The notes: generated by a model not told the origin, from the sequence alone. 55,122 nt of DNA from Anaerolineales bacterium (GCA_018335275.1 JAGXKM010000001.1:72154-127275); one strand, 5' to 3'; positions 40,836-49,915 are shown, counted from the stretch's first letter. A program made the numbers and translations.

Positions 40836-41579
40836 TCAGATTGAAGACTGAAGGACCAAGCGGACCCCAGCGTGATGAATTTGAGAAAAATTTCCACCCT
40901 GACTGAGAACCTTAAAAACAGCTGGTATGTCTTCAACCACTGATCCAGCCAACAAATCGACCCCGTAGTCATGCAGCACCGGGCTCAAGGGAGTGGTCGG
41001 ACCTAAAATGATCACATAAGCATCAGATTTGCACAGCTCTAAGAGTTCATTCAAAGTCCCGTTGATAAATGTCATCCCAGTAATTGCTACCACATCGGCC
41101 TCCGGAAGGATATCGGGGGCTGCCTTGGCCGGCAGATCAACCCCTTTGGGGTCCAAATCCAGGACATAAAAATCTTCTACCTCTTCTTGAACACGACTCA
41201 CAAATGGAAAATGACCGATAAGGGCCACTCTCTTCCCTTTCCCCCGCCGGATAATCGCTTCCGAAGCGTTCTCTTCCACCCATCTCTGGGGTTGATGGTC
41301 AATCAGAGCGTTGATAGCGGCACAACCCAGACTCCGCCTGATAGGGATCTCAGATTTAATCCAGCGAGCCATTTCAAGTCCTGAGTACGTCTCCAATTCT
41401 CCCGCTTCCGGGATCGCTGATGATCCATCGTGAGTATGTTCCGTGGGGAGTGAGGTCGCCAAACCGCACTGCTCACCGCTGCCCTTCTCAGCAACCACCG
41501 CGGTCCAGCGCAGACCAATACGAACTTTTTTTACCTTCCGGTCCATCAGCGTGTTGAGAATATCATCTGTTAAATTCAT
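40836..41579 (-). CDS. DUF4213/DUF364 domain protein
   Basis: A 247-aa cytoplasmic protein combining a small N-terminal domain (DUF4213-like) with a Rossmann-like DUF364 domain. The stretch KRVALIGHFPFVSRV near 117, LPEADVVAITGMTFINGTL near 160 and ILGPTTPLSP near 195 are typical. The family is described as a putative heavy-metal chelation domain; function is unknown. I chose ATG 41579 after AGGAGC; an in-frame ATG at 41657 would add 26 unlike residues. Substrate and partners are not known. Confidence 0.83.
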   Translation of the reverse strand: MNLTDDILNTLMDRKVKKVRIGLRWTAVVAEKGSGEQCGLATSLPTEHTHDGSSAIPEAGELETYSGLEMARWIKSEIPIRRSLGCAAINALIDHQPQRWVEENASEAIIRRGKGKRVALIGHFPFVSRVQEEVEDFYVLDLDPKGVDLPAKAAPDILPEADVVAITGMTFINGTLNELLELCKSDAYVIILGPTTPLSPVLHDYGVDLLAGSVVEDIPAVFKVLSQGGNFSQIHHAGVRLVLQSSI

Positions 41580-41995
41580 ACCGCTCCTGTCCTTTTCCTG
41601 ACCATACTGTCTTGGGATGGGCACCCTCAGAAAGACACCCTCCTGAGATCCAGGCAAGAAACCATCAAAACGTGACTTTCCCGAACGGGAAAATCCATGG
41701 CCATATGTTCGCAGAAACTCAAATCCTTTTTGAAAAATGTCTGAATATATTATATGATCTTTTCAGTACCCCATCGATCAAGTATTCGCCTTGGGGACCC
41801 AATGGCAATTCGGGCATGTCCAAAAAAAAACATTCCAAAATGCCGTTGAAGTTAACATATAAATGCTCCCAACCCCCTTCCCAAAAAGCATGTACTATGA
41901 GACAAGATCAGCCATAAACGAATTTGACCAAAAGCGTCTCCCACGGTATAATGTCAAGCTGTAGTTGAGCAGGTTGCAAGAAGGAGGCGATTGGA
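41580..41995. other. 416-base gap before rpmH
   Basis: No gene is supported. A perfect inverted repeat, TTTCCCG-AA-CGGGAAA, at 41677-41692 could be an operator. An AT-rich stretch is centred near 41740-41765. The rpmH promoter is at 41924-41952. Although rpmH often lies beside dnaA and the origin, I saw no TTATCCACA-type DnaA boxes here. Confidence 0.4.
41924..41952 (+). promoter_or_regulatory. Promoter of the rpmH operon
   Basis: TTGACC (41924-41929) and TATAAT (41947-41952) with a 17-base spacer form a near-consensus promoter. The leader of about 37 bases contains AAGGAGG, the best ribosome site in the window. Confidence 0.85.
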
Positions 41996-42172
41996 ATGCC
42001 AAAGAGAACATATCAACCGAAAAAACGACGCAGAGCACGCAAACACGGATTTAGGGCTCGTATGAAAACAAAAGGTGGCCGGAAGGTGCTTAAACGCCGG
42101 AGAGAAAAAGGCCGCCATAAACTCGCCCCCAAGGCAAACAATCACGTGAAAAAAACGAACTGGAAGGCCTAG
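41996..42172 (+). CDS. rpmH: Large ribosomal subunit protein bL34
   Basis: A 58-aa very basic ribosomal protein. The core [17 protein letters not shown] and [16 protein letters not shown] is unmistakable. Normal bL34 is 44-47 residues, so this one carries a tail of about 14 ([16 protein letters not shown]). It opens the rpmH-rnpA-yidD-yidC-jag block and has a strong AAGGAGG and promoter. Confidence 0.95.
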   Translation: MPKRTYQPKKRRRARKHGFRARMKTKGGRKVLKRRREKGRHKLAPKANNHVKKTNWKA

Positions 42173-42199
42173 CTCTGCGGCAAGACAAGAATATATCGA

Positions 42200-42550
42200 G
42201 TGAAACGTAATTTTCGACTTACAAGCTCCATCGATATCCAGCGGGTGCGGCGCTATGGTTCCTCAATTGCCCACCCGCTTCTTGTTTTATATTTCTTAGA
42301 TAAGGATCAGAAGAGGACGCTCTTTGCGGTTTCCGCAGGGAAGGCAGTTGGCAAAGCGGTTAACAGAAATCGCGCCAAACGTTTAATACGGGCAGCGCTC
42401 CAAGACTTAATCCCCCAAATCAAAGATGGATGGGATATCGTCATTGTGGCCCGGAAACCATTGGCCTCTGCGAATTGTCAAAAAACCAAAAAAGCGTTAG
42501 AATCTCTTTTCAAGAAAGCGAATTTGTTACATCAAGCAGATGAAAACTGA
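42200..42550 (+). CDS. rnpA: Ribonuclease P protein component
   Basis: A 116-aa basic protein that assists the RNase P RNA in trimming tRNA 5' ends. Typical are [15 protein letters not shown] at the start, [26 protein letters not shown] (the RNR motif region, about 47-72) and [11 protein letters not shown]. Start is GTG 42200, 27 bases after rpmH. It overlaps yidD by 11 bases. The RNase P RNA gene was not found in the window. Confidence 0.93.
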   Translation: MKRNFRLTSSIDIQRVRRYGSSIAHPLLVLYFLDKDQKRTLFAVSAGKAVGKAVNRNRAKRLIRAALQDLIPQIKDGWDIVIVARKPLASANCQKTKKALESLFKKANLLHQADEN

Positions 42551-42845
42551 GACAAGGGTCACAAACAAACCTATCCACCCCCCAGAAAACCAGTATCCCC
42601 TGGATGAGATTGAAATCTCTTTCCAGACCTTACCCCGTATCCCTTTCTTAGCACTTATTCGTCTTTATCAGAAGTTCATTTCCCCCGCCATACCAGGTAA
42701 CACATGCCGTTTCTACCCCACCTGCTCACATTACAGTTATCGGGCCATTTACAAATATGGCGTGCTGCGCGGCAGCCTGCTTGCCATCTGGCGAGTGTTA
42801 CGATGCAACCCTTTCACATCAGGCGGCCATGACCCCGTTCCTTGA
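42540..42845 (+). CDS. yidD: Membrane protein insertion efficiency factor YidD
   Basis: A 101-aa protein. The YidD core (about 36-100) has [26 protein letters not shown] and [14 protein letters not shown], with the conserved cysteines. YidD helps YidC insert membrane proteins and sits at the membrane as an amphipathic helix. The first ~30 residues are an extra charged extension beyond the usual ~75-residue protein. The start overlaps rnpA. Confidence 0.92.
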   Translation: MKTETRVTNKPIHPPENQYPLDEIEISFQTLPRIPFLALIRLYQKFISPAIPGNTCRFYPTCSHYSYRAIYKYGVLRGSLLAIWRVLRCNPFTSGGHDPVP

Positions 42846-42871
42846 CAACTATTGAAAAAGAAACCATGCAT

Positions 42872-43945
42872 ATGAAAAAATATTTAATCCTCATTCTCCT
42901 CATACTTTCTCTATCTCTCACCGCCAGCGCATGCAGCGGAAGAAGGCTTTCCGCGTCTGGCTGGCCTGGTCTGACCACAGATCAAGAGACAGCGTATCTG
43001 GCCGCGGCTCAGCACGTTTACGCGGTAAACTTGAATAACGGCACACTGCGCTGGAAATATCCCTCAGAAGCTGATAACGATGCTACGTTCTTTGGGGCCC
43101 CAGGGCTGACTGACGATGGACAACTTATCGTCACCAGCTATGACAGTAATGTATACAGTCTGGATCCGGACACTGGAAACGAAAACTGGTCATACACAGA
43201 AGCGGAAGACCGCTTCATCTCCGGCTCCCTGGTGACCTCGCAGGGGATTTTCACGGGCTCCGCAGACCATAACCTGTACGCGTTGGACTTCCAGGGAAAC
43301 CAGCTTTGGCCCCCATTTGAGACCCAAGAGCAGATCTGGGCTCTTCCCAACACAACGGAAGACTGCGACTGCATTTACCTGGCTTCCATGGATCACCATC
43401 TCTATGTGATTGATATTGACGATGGATCTCTGCGTTGGCAGACAGAAGATTTAGGCGGACCCATTGTCAGTAAACCATCCCTATCTGAAAATAACACCGT
43501 CTTTGTGAGCACATTCGCCAACGAAATCCTGGCAATTGGCCCTGAAGATCATGACGTGCTGTGGCGTTTTGAAACCAAAGATTGGGCCTGGGCCAGCCCA
43601 GTTCCGGATGGAGATCAAGTCTATGCCAGTGATTTATCCGGCACATTCTATGCCCTGAATCAGGAAACCGGGGAGTTGGAATGGCAGATCCAGCCGGGGG
43701 GAAGGATTGTTTCCGCCCCACTTATCACCGAAGAGAAGATCTACTTTGGCACAGATGAAGGAGCCTTCATCCTCACAAGCAAGGATGGAACCATCCAAAG
43801 GAATCAAACCTTAGAAGGCAAGCTGTACACCAGCCCGGTTCACGCTGGCGACCTTATCCTCATCGCCCCCACCGACAATGAAAGCCTCTTGATCGCTTAT
43901 GGTGAGGACGGGGTCAAGCGATGGGACTTTTCCCCTTCTGAGTAA
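42872..43945 (+). CDS. PQQ-like beta-propeller lipoprotein
   Basis: A 357-aa exported lipoprotein. MKKYLILILLILSLSLTASAC is a type II signal with lipid-bearing cysteine near 21 (lipobox ASAC). The rest forms about seven beta-propeller repeats, each with a W (LRWKY, ENWSY, LRWQT, VLWRF, LEWQI, KRWDF) and YALD/YVID strands. It resembles BamB-like propellers but in an organism with no outer membrane. Other starts, TTG 42842 overlapping the yidD stop and ATG 42866, are possible; 42872 gives the best signal peptide. It sits between yidD and yidC, so it may assist membrane protein insertion; this is inference. Confidence 0.82.
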   Translation: MKKYLILILLILSLSLTASACSGRRLSASGWPGLTTDQETAYLAAAQHVYAVNLNNGTLRWKYPSEADNDATFFGAPGLTDDGQLIVTSYDSNVYSLDPDTGNENWSYTEAEDRFISGSLVTSQGIFTGSADHNLYALDFQGNQLWPPFETQEQIWALPNTTEDCDCIYLASMDHHLYVIDIDDGSLRWQTEDLGGPIVSKPSLSENNTVFVSTFANEILAIGPEDHDVLWRFETKDWAWASPVPDGDQVYASDLSGTFYALNQETGELEWQIQPGGRIVSAPLITEEKIYFGTDEGAFILTSKDGTIQRNQTLEGKLYTSPVHAGDLILIAPTDNESLLIAYGEDGVKRWDFSPSE

Positions 43946-44003
43946 CTGATCCGAGTTGTGGAACGTTTAGAAAAACATTAGTCACTAAAAAATGGAATAA
44001 ACT

Positions 44004-44756
44004 ATGTGGGATGCATTTATCACCTTCATGATCAACATCTTATTGTATATTTACAACCTGGTCGGCCAGAATTTCGGCTTGGCCATCATCCTCTTTACCA
44101 TCCTGGTCCGCCTGCTTATGTACCCCTTAACTGCTCGTCAGGTAAAGAGCAGCAAAGCGATGCAGGATCTCCAAAAATCAAAAAAGTGGCAGGATATCCA
44201 GGAAAAGTACAAGGATGATAAAGAGAAACTGGCCCAGAAACAAATGGAAGTTTACCAGGAGATGGGCATCAGCCCCTTTGGATCATGTTTGCCGCTTCTT
44301 CTCCAATTTCCAATCATCATCGGCCTTTATCAAGCCATCATCCGCACCTTGGCAGTGACCCCCGTGCAGCTGGTGAACCTTTCCAAACATATCAATGACG
44401 GCGCTCAACTCATCCCCATCAACAGCCAATTCCTGTGGATGGAACTAAGTGAGCCGGAAAGATTGCAGATATTTGGACTTGGGGTGCCCATTTTGGCCAT
44501 CCTGGTCGTGATCACATCTTACATTCAAACGAAAATGGTATCCACCAGCGCCCCTGGAGATGATGGTGGTCAAGGAGCACAGATGAGCAAAGCGATGAGT
44601 CTGTATATGCCCTTTTTCATGGGCTACCTTGCTCTGACCTTCGCCTCTGGCTTGGCCCTGTACTTCATCGCCACGAATTTGACAACGATCGCTCAATATG
44701 TGATCCTGGGACAGGGAGATTTTAAAAACCTGATCCCAAACTTTTCATCATCATAA
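44004..44756 (+). CDS. yidC: Membrane protein insertase YidC/Oxa1
   Basis: A 250-aa insertase for membrane proteins, short Gram-positive type without a large external domain. Features: a first helix (about 10-30), FGLAIILFTILVRLLMYPLT near 24-43 with the conserved groove arginine, the charged cytoplasmic hairpin (SKAMQDLQKSKKWQDIQEKYKDD), GSCLPLLLQFPI near 93 and two to three further helices. Partners would be YidD, Jag and the Sec machinery. The Met start follows a leader of about 58 bases after the lipoprotein gene. Confidence 0.94.
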   Translation: MWDAFITFMINILLYIYNLVGQNFGLAIILFTILVRLLMYPLTARQVKSSKAMQDLQKSKKWQDIQEKYKDDKEKLAQKQMEVYQEMGISPFGSCLPLLLQFPIIIGLYQAIIRTLAVTPVQLVNLSKHINDGAQLIPINSQFLWMELSEPERLQIFGLGVPILAILVVITSYIQTKMVSTSAPGDDGGQGAQMSKAMSLYMPFFMGYLALTFASGLALYFIATNLTTIAQYVILGQGDFKNLIPNFSSS

Positions 44757-44796
44757 CGGAAATCTCCTATCCCAAGATAACCCGCGAAGAGGTGTT

Positions 44797-45525
44797 ATGG
44801 ATAAAAGTCGTGCCACACTGGAAGTCATCGCCCAATCCGTGGATGAAGCCATCCAAAAAGGTTTGAACGAATTGGGTTTACCCCGAGAAGCTGTTGAAGT
44901 GGAAGTGCTGGACGAGGGAAGCCAGGGGGTATTGGGTATTGGTTCCCGGCAAGCCCGGGTCCGGATTTCATTAAATACGCCTGAGAGCCAACCAGAAAAA
45001 GCAGAAGCAAAAGAACAACCTCTGGATGAAGAATCAGACGAAGAATCAAAAGAAGCTGCTGTCCTGGCTTTAGCCGAACAGGTCGTCAACGAACTTCTTG
45101 AAAAAATGAACATCTCCGCCAATGTCTCGGGCGAATTAGGTGAGAAAAGCGACAACTTACCCTATCGGCCCCTCAAAATCGATATCACCGGGAAAGATCT
45201 CAGTATCCTGATTGGCAAACGAGGAAAAACACTGAACGCTTTGCAATATGTAACCCGATTGATCATGGGCAAAGAATTAGAACGCGGAATTCCTCTAACC
45301 ATAGACGTGGAAGGATACCGGAAGAGAAGAGAAAACCAGGTCCGCCAATTAGCCCAACGGATCGCTCAGCAAGTCGCTCAAACCCAACATCGTCAAGCGT
45401 TAGAGCCCATGCCCCCCAATGAGCGTCGGTTTGCCCATCTTGAATTGAAAGATCATCCCGATGTCTACACAGAAAGCACCGGAGAAGATCCAAACCGAAA
45501 GGTAGTTGTTTATCCTAAACAGTAA
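44797..45525 (+). CDS. Jag (SpoIIIJ-associated) KH/R3H RNA-binding protein
   Basis: A 242-aa cytoplasmic RNA-binding protein of the Jag/KhpB type. The Jag_N domain (about 5-52) ends in GSQGVLGIGSRQARVRI. After an acidic linker come a type II KH domain (about 122-170, GKDLSILIGKRGKTLNALQYV) and an R3H domain (about 200-230, MPPNERRFAHLEL). It regulates cell wall and shape functions in other bacteria and follows yidC in most genomes. The operon ends at a strong hairpin 20 bases after the stop. Confidence 0.93.
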   Translation: MDKSRATLEVIAQSVDEAIQKGLNELGLPREAVEVEVLDEGSQGVLGIGSRQARVRISLNTPESQPEKAEAKEQPLDEESDEESKEAAVLALAEQVVNELLEKMNISANVSGELGEKSDNLPYRPLKIDITGKDLSILIGKRGKTLNALQYVTRLIMGKELERGIPLTIDVEGYRKRRENQVRQLAQRIAQQVAQTQHRQALEPMPPNERRFAHLELKDHPDVYTESTGEDPNRKVVVYPKQ

Positions 45526-45545
45526 TCAAATATGCCAGCCTATTA

Positions 45546-45580
45546 AACACGGGCAGGGATCCCTGCCCGTGTTTTCTTTT
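45546..45580 (+). terminator. Terminator after the rpmH-jag operon
   Basis: A perfect 28-base palindrome (45546-45573), AACACGGGCAGGGA and its inverse, is followed by TTCTTTT. It is the strongest hairpin in the window. Confidence 0.9.
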
Positions 45581-45681
45581 AATTTTTAAGGTAAAACCAG
45601 GTGCGCACTCTTAATGTCCCACCGATATTATGAGAGGGAGCCCGCTTCCCCGCATCATCCCAGCTGACCGCCCCTGCAGCC

Positions 45682-45710
45682 TCGAAAGGGAAGGTCGTTT
45701 CAGGTATAAT
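45682..45710 (+). promoter_or_regulatory. Promoter of the PfkB-like gene (leaderless)
   Basis: TCGAAA (45682-45687) lies 17 bases before TATAAT (45705-45710), which is six bases from the ATG at 45717. The fourth leaderless-type start. Confidence 0.65.
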
Positions 45711-45716
45711 GCAAAC

Positions 45717-46562
45717 ATGAACAGATTGGCAGAGAATGATGTCATTGATTACCTTGTCCTGGGTCATATCACTCAGGACATTACACCACAGGGGAGCCAC
45801 TTAGGAGGAACAGCAGCTTACGCATCATTACTCGCTCATCGAATGGGATTAGAAGTTGGATTAGTTACGGGTGCCAGCGATAAGATCTCACTTTCCAGAT
45901 TAGAGGGTGTACGGATCCATAAATCAAGCCATCATCTAACCACGACCTTTGAAAACCATTACACGACCAACAAACGCGTTCAATACCTCTCGCAAATCGC
46001 TCCCCCTCTCAGCTACCAGGATATACCTCCTTCCTGGCGGAGAGCACCCATTGTCCATCTCGCCCCTGTGGCCAAGGAAATTCATCATGAAATGATCCAT
46101 AAATTCTCTGATTCGTTTCTGGGCATCTCTCTTCAGGGTTGGCTGCGCCAATGGGATCAAAACGGAAAAGTTTCCCCCTCACCGTTGAATTTTTCTCTTC
46201 AAACCTGTCCACCCACTTCTGCTGTCATCTTGAGCCTTGAGGACGTTGGAGGCGAAGAAGACTGGGTTTTTCGGTACGCTCGTCAATGTCCACTTCTTAT
46301 CGCGACCCGGGGGAAAGAGGGTGCTGACATCCATATCCAAGGACATGTCCATCATATCCCCACCTCCCCCAAAAAGGAACTTGACCCCACCGGAGCCGGA
46401 GACATTTTTGGCTGTGCCCTTTTCATTCACTATGTCAAACAAGGAGCGCTGCTGGAAGCGGCCCAGTTCGCCACCAAATTAGCGGCCGCATCAGTGAAAC
46501 GTCCGGGTTTAAAGGGCGTGCCGAGCAGGACGGAAATTCAATCTCTTCAAAAGGTTTTCTAA
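45717..46562 (+). CDS. PfkB-family carbohydrate kinase
   Basis: A 281-aa ribokinase-fold sugar or nucleoside kinase. The N-terminal glycine-rich strand LGHITQDITPQGSHLGGTAAYA and the C-terminal signature DPTGAGDIFGCAL (catalytic Asp) are present. The substrate is not clear: the N-terminal Gly pair and small size match 'PfkB-like' proteins of uncertain specificity. It is between jag and parA, four bases before parA, so it may share a transcript with parAB. Confidence 0.86.
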   Translation: MNRLAENDVIDYLVLGHITQDITPQGSHLGGTAAYASLLAHRMGLEVGLVTGASDKISLSRLEGVRIHKSSHHLTTTFENHYTTNKRVQYLSQIAPPLSYQDIPPSWRRAPIVHLAPVAKEIHHEMIHKFSDSFLGISLQGWLRQWDQNGKVSPSPLNFSLQTCPPTSAVILSLEDVGGEEDWVFRYARQCPLLIATRGKEGADIHIQGHVHHIPTSPKKELDPTGAGDIFGCALFIHYVKQGALLEAAQFATKLAAASVKRPGLKGVPSRTEIQSLQKVF

Positions 46563-46565
46563 ATC

Positions 46566-47351
46566 ATGGGTAAAATTTATACGATCGCAAATCAGAAGGG
46601 GGGTGTTGGTAAAACAACAACCACAATCAATCTCGGTGCTTACCTGGCATATTACGGTCAACGGGTGTTATTAGTGGATGTAGACCCCCAGGCCAACGCC
46701 ACCTCCTCTTTGGGCATAGATAAACATGACATCAAGGGGGGAACCTATGAAGCTATCTTGGAAGATACCAGCATACGGCAGTATATCCTTCACAACCCCC
46801 GGCTGAAGCTCTCCATCCTTCCCGCTTCCCCCGATTTAGCAGGCGCAGAAGTGGAGTTGGTCAATGAAGTCGGCCGCGAGAGCCTTCTGAAACGGACCCT
46901 GGTTCCCTTACACGAAGATTATGACTACATCCTGATCGACTGTCCCCCTTCCCTCGGACTCTTGACATTAAACGGGATCGTTTCTGCCAAAGATGGCATC
47001 CTCATCCCTGTCCAATGTGAATATCTGGCCATGGAAGGATTAGGTCAGTTAACCTCGACCATCGACCGGGTACAAAGGGCCTTAGCCCCAGACCTGGAAA
47101 TCCGGGGGGTGATATTAACCATGTTCGACGGCAGAACGAACCTGGCCAGCGATGTGGTCAAAGAAATCAAGAAACATTTCCCCGAACAAGTTTTTGACTC
47201 CGTGATCCCCCGGAGCGTTCGGCTTGCAGAAGCACCCTCGTATGGGCTTCCTATCTCCCTCTACGCCACATCCTCCAAAGGCGCCAAGGCCTATCAAGAT
47301 CTGGCCAAGGAAATCATGCTGGGAGATGGATTGCGCGTTCCTGAGGTATAA
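46566..47351 (+). CDS. parA: Chromosome partitioning ATPase ParA (Soj)
   Basis: A 261-aa ATPase with deviant Walker A KGGVGKTT near residue 10, D in LLVDVDPQANATSS near 38, and IIDCPPSLG-like IDCPPSLGLLT near 122. It moves ParB-parS complexes along the nucleoid. Length is typical of the chromosomal Soj type. The start follows pfkB by four bases. A TATAAT straddles its stop codon (47347-47352) and may be a second promoter for parB. Confidence 0.95.
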   Translation: MGKIYTIANQKGGVGKTTTTINLGAYLAYYGQRVLLVDVDPQANATSSLGIDKHDIKGGTYEAILEDTSIRQYILHNPRLKLSILPASPDLAGAEVELVNEVGRESLLKRTLVPLHEDYDYILIDCPPSLGLLTLNGIVSAKDGILIPVQCEYLAMEGLGQLTSTIDRVQRALAPDLEIRGVILTMFDGRTNLASDVVKEIKKHFPEQVFDSVIPRSVRLAEAPSYGLPISLYATSSKGAKAYQDLAKEIMLGDGLRVPEV

Positions 47352-47410
47352 TACACACGTTCATGAAAGACTTAAAATAACTCATCCAGCACAGGGAAGA
47401 CTACCAAGTT

Positions 47411-48286
47411 ATGGCTAAAAAACGTCCTGGATTGGGTAAAGGGCTCGAAGCCCTGATCCCTTCCAAATCTTCTGAAGACGAATTTGTAGAGCAATCCGGC
47501 GTCATGGAAATTCCCGTTGAGGCCATCAACTCAAACCCCCACCAACCACGGCGAGGCTTCAATCACGATGAATTGCGGGAATTGGCCGAGTCCATTCAAG
47601 AACACGGCATCATCCAACCCCTGGTGTTGCTTAAACGGCAAAGCGGGGAGAAAGAATTCAGTTTGATCGCCGGCGAAAGGCGTCTAAAAGCCGCAAAAAT
47701 GGCCGGCCTGGAAACCGTCCCTGCTATCTTGCGGGAAGCCTCAAACCGGGATCAACTGATTGTGGCCTTAATTGAGAACGTTCAGCGAGCTGATTTGAAC
47801 CCCCTGGAAACGGCTTCCGCCTATCAGAAGTTATCCCGGGTTTTTGAATTATCCCATCAAGAAATCGGAGCGCGGGTTGGAAAAAGCAGAACCACGGTCA
47901 CCAACACCCTGCGACTCCTTGATCTGCCGGATATCGTCCAACAAGCCTTGAGAAACGGCCAGATAAGCACCGGACACGCTCGTGCCTTACTTTCCCTGCA
48001 AAACACCAAATCACAGGCAGCTGCGCTGCAGACGGTCCTTACCAAGGATCTGAATGTCAGACAAACTGAATCCCTTGTTAACCGGTTACAGGGAAAGAAA
48101 AAAGAAAGAAAGCGGGAACGGGAAACCCAGTCACCGGAGATCCAGGATATCCAGGATCAGCTGCAGTCCACCCTGGGGACGAAGGTCCGCTTGAAACAAA
48201 ACAAATCCGGAAATGGGACCATCACGATCCATTACTACTCTGAAGAGGAACTCAACTCCCTCCTGGACCTTTTCATGGAAGATTGA
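47411..48286 (+). CDS. parB: Chromosome partitioning protein ParB (Spo0J)
   Basis: A 291-aa DNA-binding CTPase. Features: the N-terminal LGKGLEALIPS (ParA-contact region), INSNPHQPR near 36, AGERRLKAAKMAG near 86 (CTP-binding GERR box), LIENVQRADLNPLETA near 115, a helix-turn-helix (EIGARVGKSRTTVTNTLRLL) near 155, and a C-terminal dimer domain. It follows parA by 59 bases. No perfect parS site was found in the window; a partial site lies near 32763. Confidence 0.95.
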   Translation: MAKKRPGLGKGLEALIPSKSSEDEFVEQSGVMEIPVEAINSNPHQPRRGFNHDELRELAESIQEHGIIQPLVLLKRQSGEKEFSLIAGERRLKAAKMAGLETVPAILREASNRDQLIVALIENVQRADLNPLETASAYQKLSRVFELSHQEIGARVGKSRTTVTNTLRLLDLPDIVQQALRNGQISTGHARALLSLQNTKSQAAALQTVLTKDLNVRQTESLVNRLQGKKKERKRERETQSPEIQDIQDQLQSTLGTKVRLKQNKSGNGTITIHYYSEEELNSLLDLFMED

Positions 48287-48322
48287 TATCAAACAGGGGG
48301 AGAAACGAATGAATAAACAGAA

Positions 48323-49915
48323 ATGACTACCCACATCCTCAGCAACGGGAAGATTTACACCTCTGACCCAACGCGCCCCAAAGCCTGGGGCCTGATCATC
48401 GAAGATGGTATGATCACAGGTCTCCTCCATCAGGAACAAGATATGGGGACCCGGAGTGATGTCAAACATGAAAACCTTGATGGCAAAACCGTATTGCCCG
48501 GTTTCACGGACGCGCACATCCACCTTAAACAATACGCCTTAACATTAAAGAAAGTTGATTGTGAAACGGACACGAAAAACGAGTGCCTGCAGCGCGTCGC
48601 GGCCAGGGCAAAAAAGCTGGAGCCCGGAACTTGGATTCTGGGACATGGTTGGGATCAAAACCGGTGGGAGGAGGGTTATGGGTCACGGGAGGAACTGGAT
48701 GAGTTTGTCCCGCATCATCCAGTCTATCTGACCGCGAAATCGCTTCATGCAGCCTGGGTCAACTCCGCAGCCCTCACCTCAGCCCATGTCAACAAGAATA
48801 CACCTGATCCACAAGGCGGGAACCTTTCCCGGGATCGGAAAGGAAAGCTTACAGGGTTATTGTTTGAAAACGCCATCCCTCTGGTCACGGATCATATTCC
48901 CCCGCCCAGCCTCCCAGAGACGATCCGGGCCCTGCAGGACGCCCAACGGTCTCTGTGGAGCATGGGAGTGACGGGAGCGCATGATTTCGACCGCCATTTG
49001 AGTTTCGCCGCCCTTCAAGAATTACAGGGCAACGCAGACCTGAAGCTGCGGGTGACGAAACACATAAACATCCAGAAATTGAATGCGGCAGTTGATATCG
49101 GTCTCAGAAGCGGCTTCGGAAATTCCATGCTCCAAATCGGGGGTATCAAAGCCTTCGCAGACGGAGCTTTGGGGCCGCAAACCGCAGCCATGCTCACACC
49201 TTATGAAGGGGGCGAGAGCCGGGGTGTGCTGCTTTTGCCTGCGGAGGAAATCGTCCAAAAAGGCATCCTCGCCGTCCAAAACGGGCTCAGCCTGGCAATC
49301 CACGCTATAGGGGACCGTGCCAATCGTGAGGTGTTAAATGCCTACGAACAAATTCGCGCTTACGAAGAGAGACATCACCTCCCCCCTCTCAGGCACCGGA
49401 TAGAACATGTACAGGTGCTTGACCCCGCAGATTGCGATCGGCTGAGCAGATTGGGAATCATCGCCTCTATGCAGCCCATCCACGCCACCTCTGACATGGA
49501 AACCGCCACGCGTTATTGGGGAGCCCGAACCCAATATGCATACGCATGGCGGACCTTGTTAGATCACCGCACCCCCCTTGCTTTCGGATCAGACGCCCCG
49601 GTAGAATCCCCTGACCCTTTCCTGGGAGTTCACGCAGCAGTCACACGCCAAACGCCCTCTGGAGAACCGGCCCCTCACGGTTGGAGGCCGGAGCAGCGGA
49701 TATCCTTGGAAGAAGCGCTGGAAGCCTATACAACAGGCGCTGCTTACGCCGCTGGACAGGAAGATCGGGGCGGCAGACTCAAGCCCGGATACTGGGCGGA
49801 CCTCATCGTCTTAGAAAAGGACCCCTTCTCCTCCCCCAGCAAAGACCTTCTCTCCACCCACCCCCTGGCCACCATGGTCAACGGGGAGTGGGTCTGGCGG
49901 CTTGAATCATCATAG
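48323..49915 (+). CDS. Amidohydrolase family protein (YtcJ-like)
   Basis: A 530-aa metal-dependent hydrolase of the amidohydrolase 3 subgroup. It shows FTDAHIHL near 61 (metal-binding HxH), IHAIGDRANREVL near 321, RIEHVQVL near 352, and GSDAPVESPDPFLGV near 416 with the catalytic Asp. The C terminus returns to the small beta domain (PGYWADLIVLEKDPF). The substrate is not known. The family includes N-acyl or amide hydrolases. It follows parB by 36 bases and converges on selB. Confidence 0.87.
   Translation: MTTHILSNGKIYTSDPTRPKAWGLIIEDGMITGLLHQEQDMGTRSDVKHENLDGKTVLPGFTDAHIHLKQYALTLKKVDCETDTKNECLQRVAARAKKLEPGTWILGHGWDQNRWEEGYGSREELDEFVPHHPVYLTAKSLHAAWVNSAALTSAHVNKNTPDPQGGNLSRDRKGKLTGLLFENAIPLVTDHIPPPSLPETIRALQDAQRSLWSMGVTGAHDFDRHLSFAALQELQGNADLKLRVTKHINIQKLNAAVDIGLRSGFGNSMLQIGGIKAFADGALGPQTAAMLTPYEGGESRGVLLLPAEEIVQKGILAVQNGLSLAIHAIGDRANREVLNAYEQIRAYEERHHLPPLRHRIEHVQVLDPADCDRLSRLGIIASMQPIHATSDMETATRYWGARTQYAYAWRTLLDHRTPLAFGSDAPVESPDPFLGVHAAVTRQTPSGEPAPHGWRPEQRISLEEALEAYTTGAAYAAGQEDRGGRLKPGYWADLIVLEKDPFSSPSKDLLSTHPLATMVNGEWVWRLESS

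Noticed and set aside
41658..41995. Replication origin before rpmH
   Set aside because: AT-rich patches occur, but no DnaA boxes or dnaA gene were seen.
42138..42153. CACGTGAAA resembling a parS half site in rpmH
   Set aside because: Only about 11 of 16 bases match and it lies in a constrained ribosomal gene.
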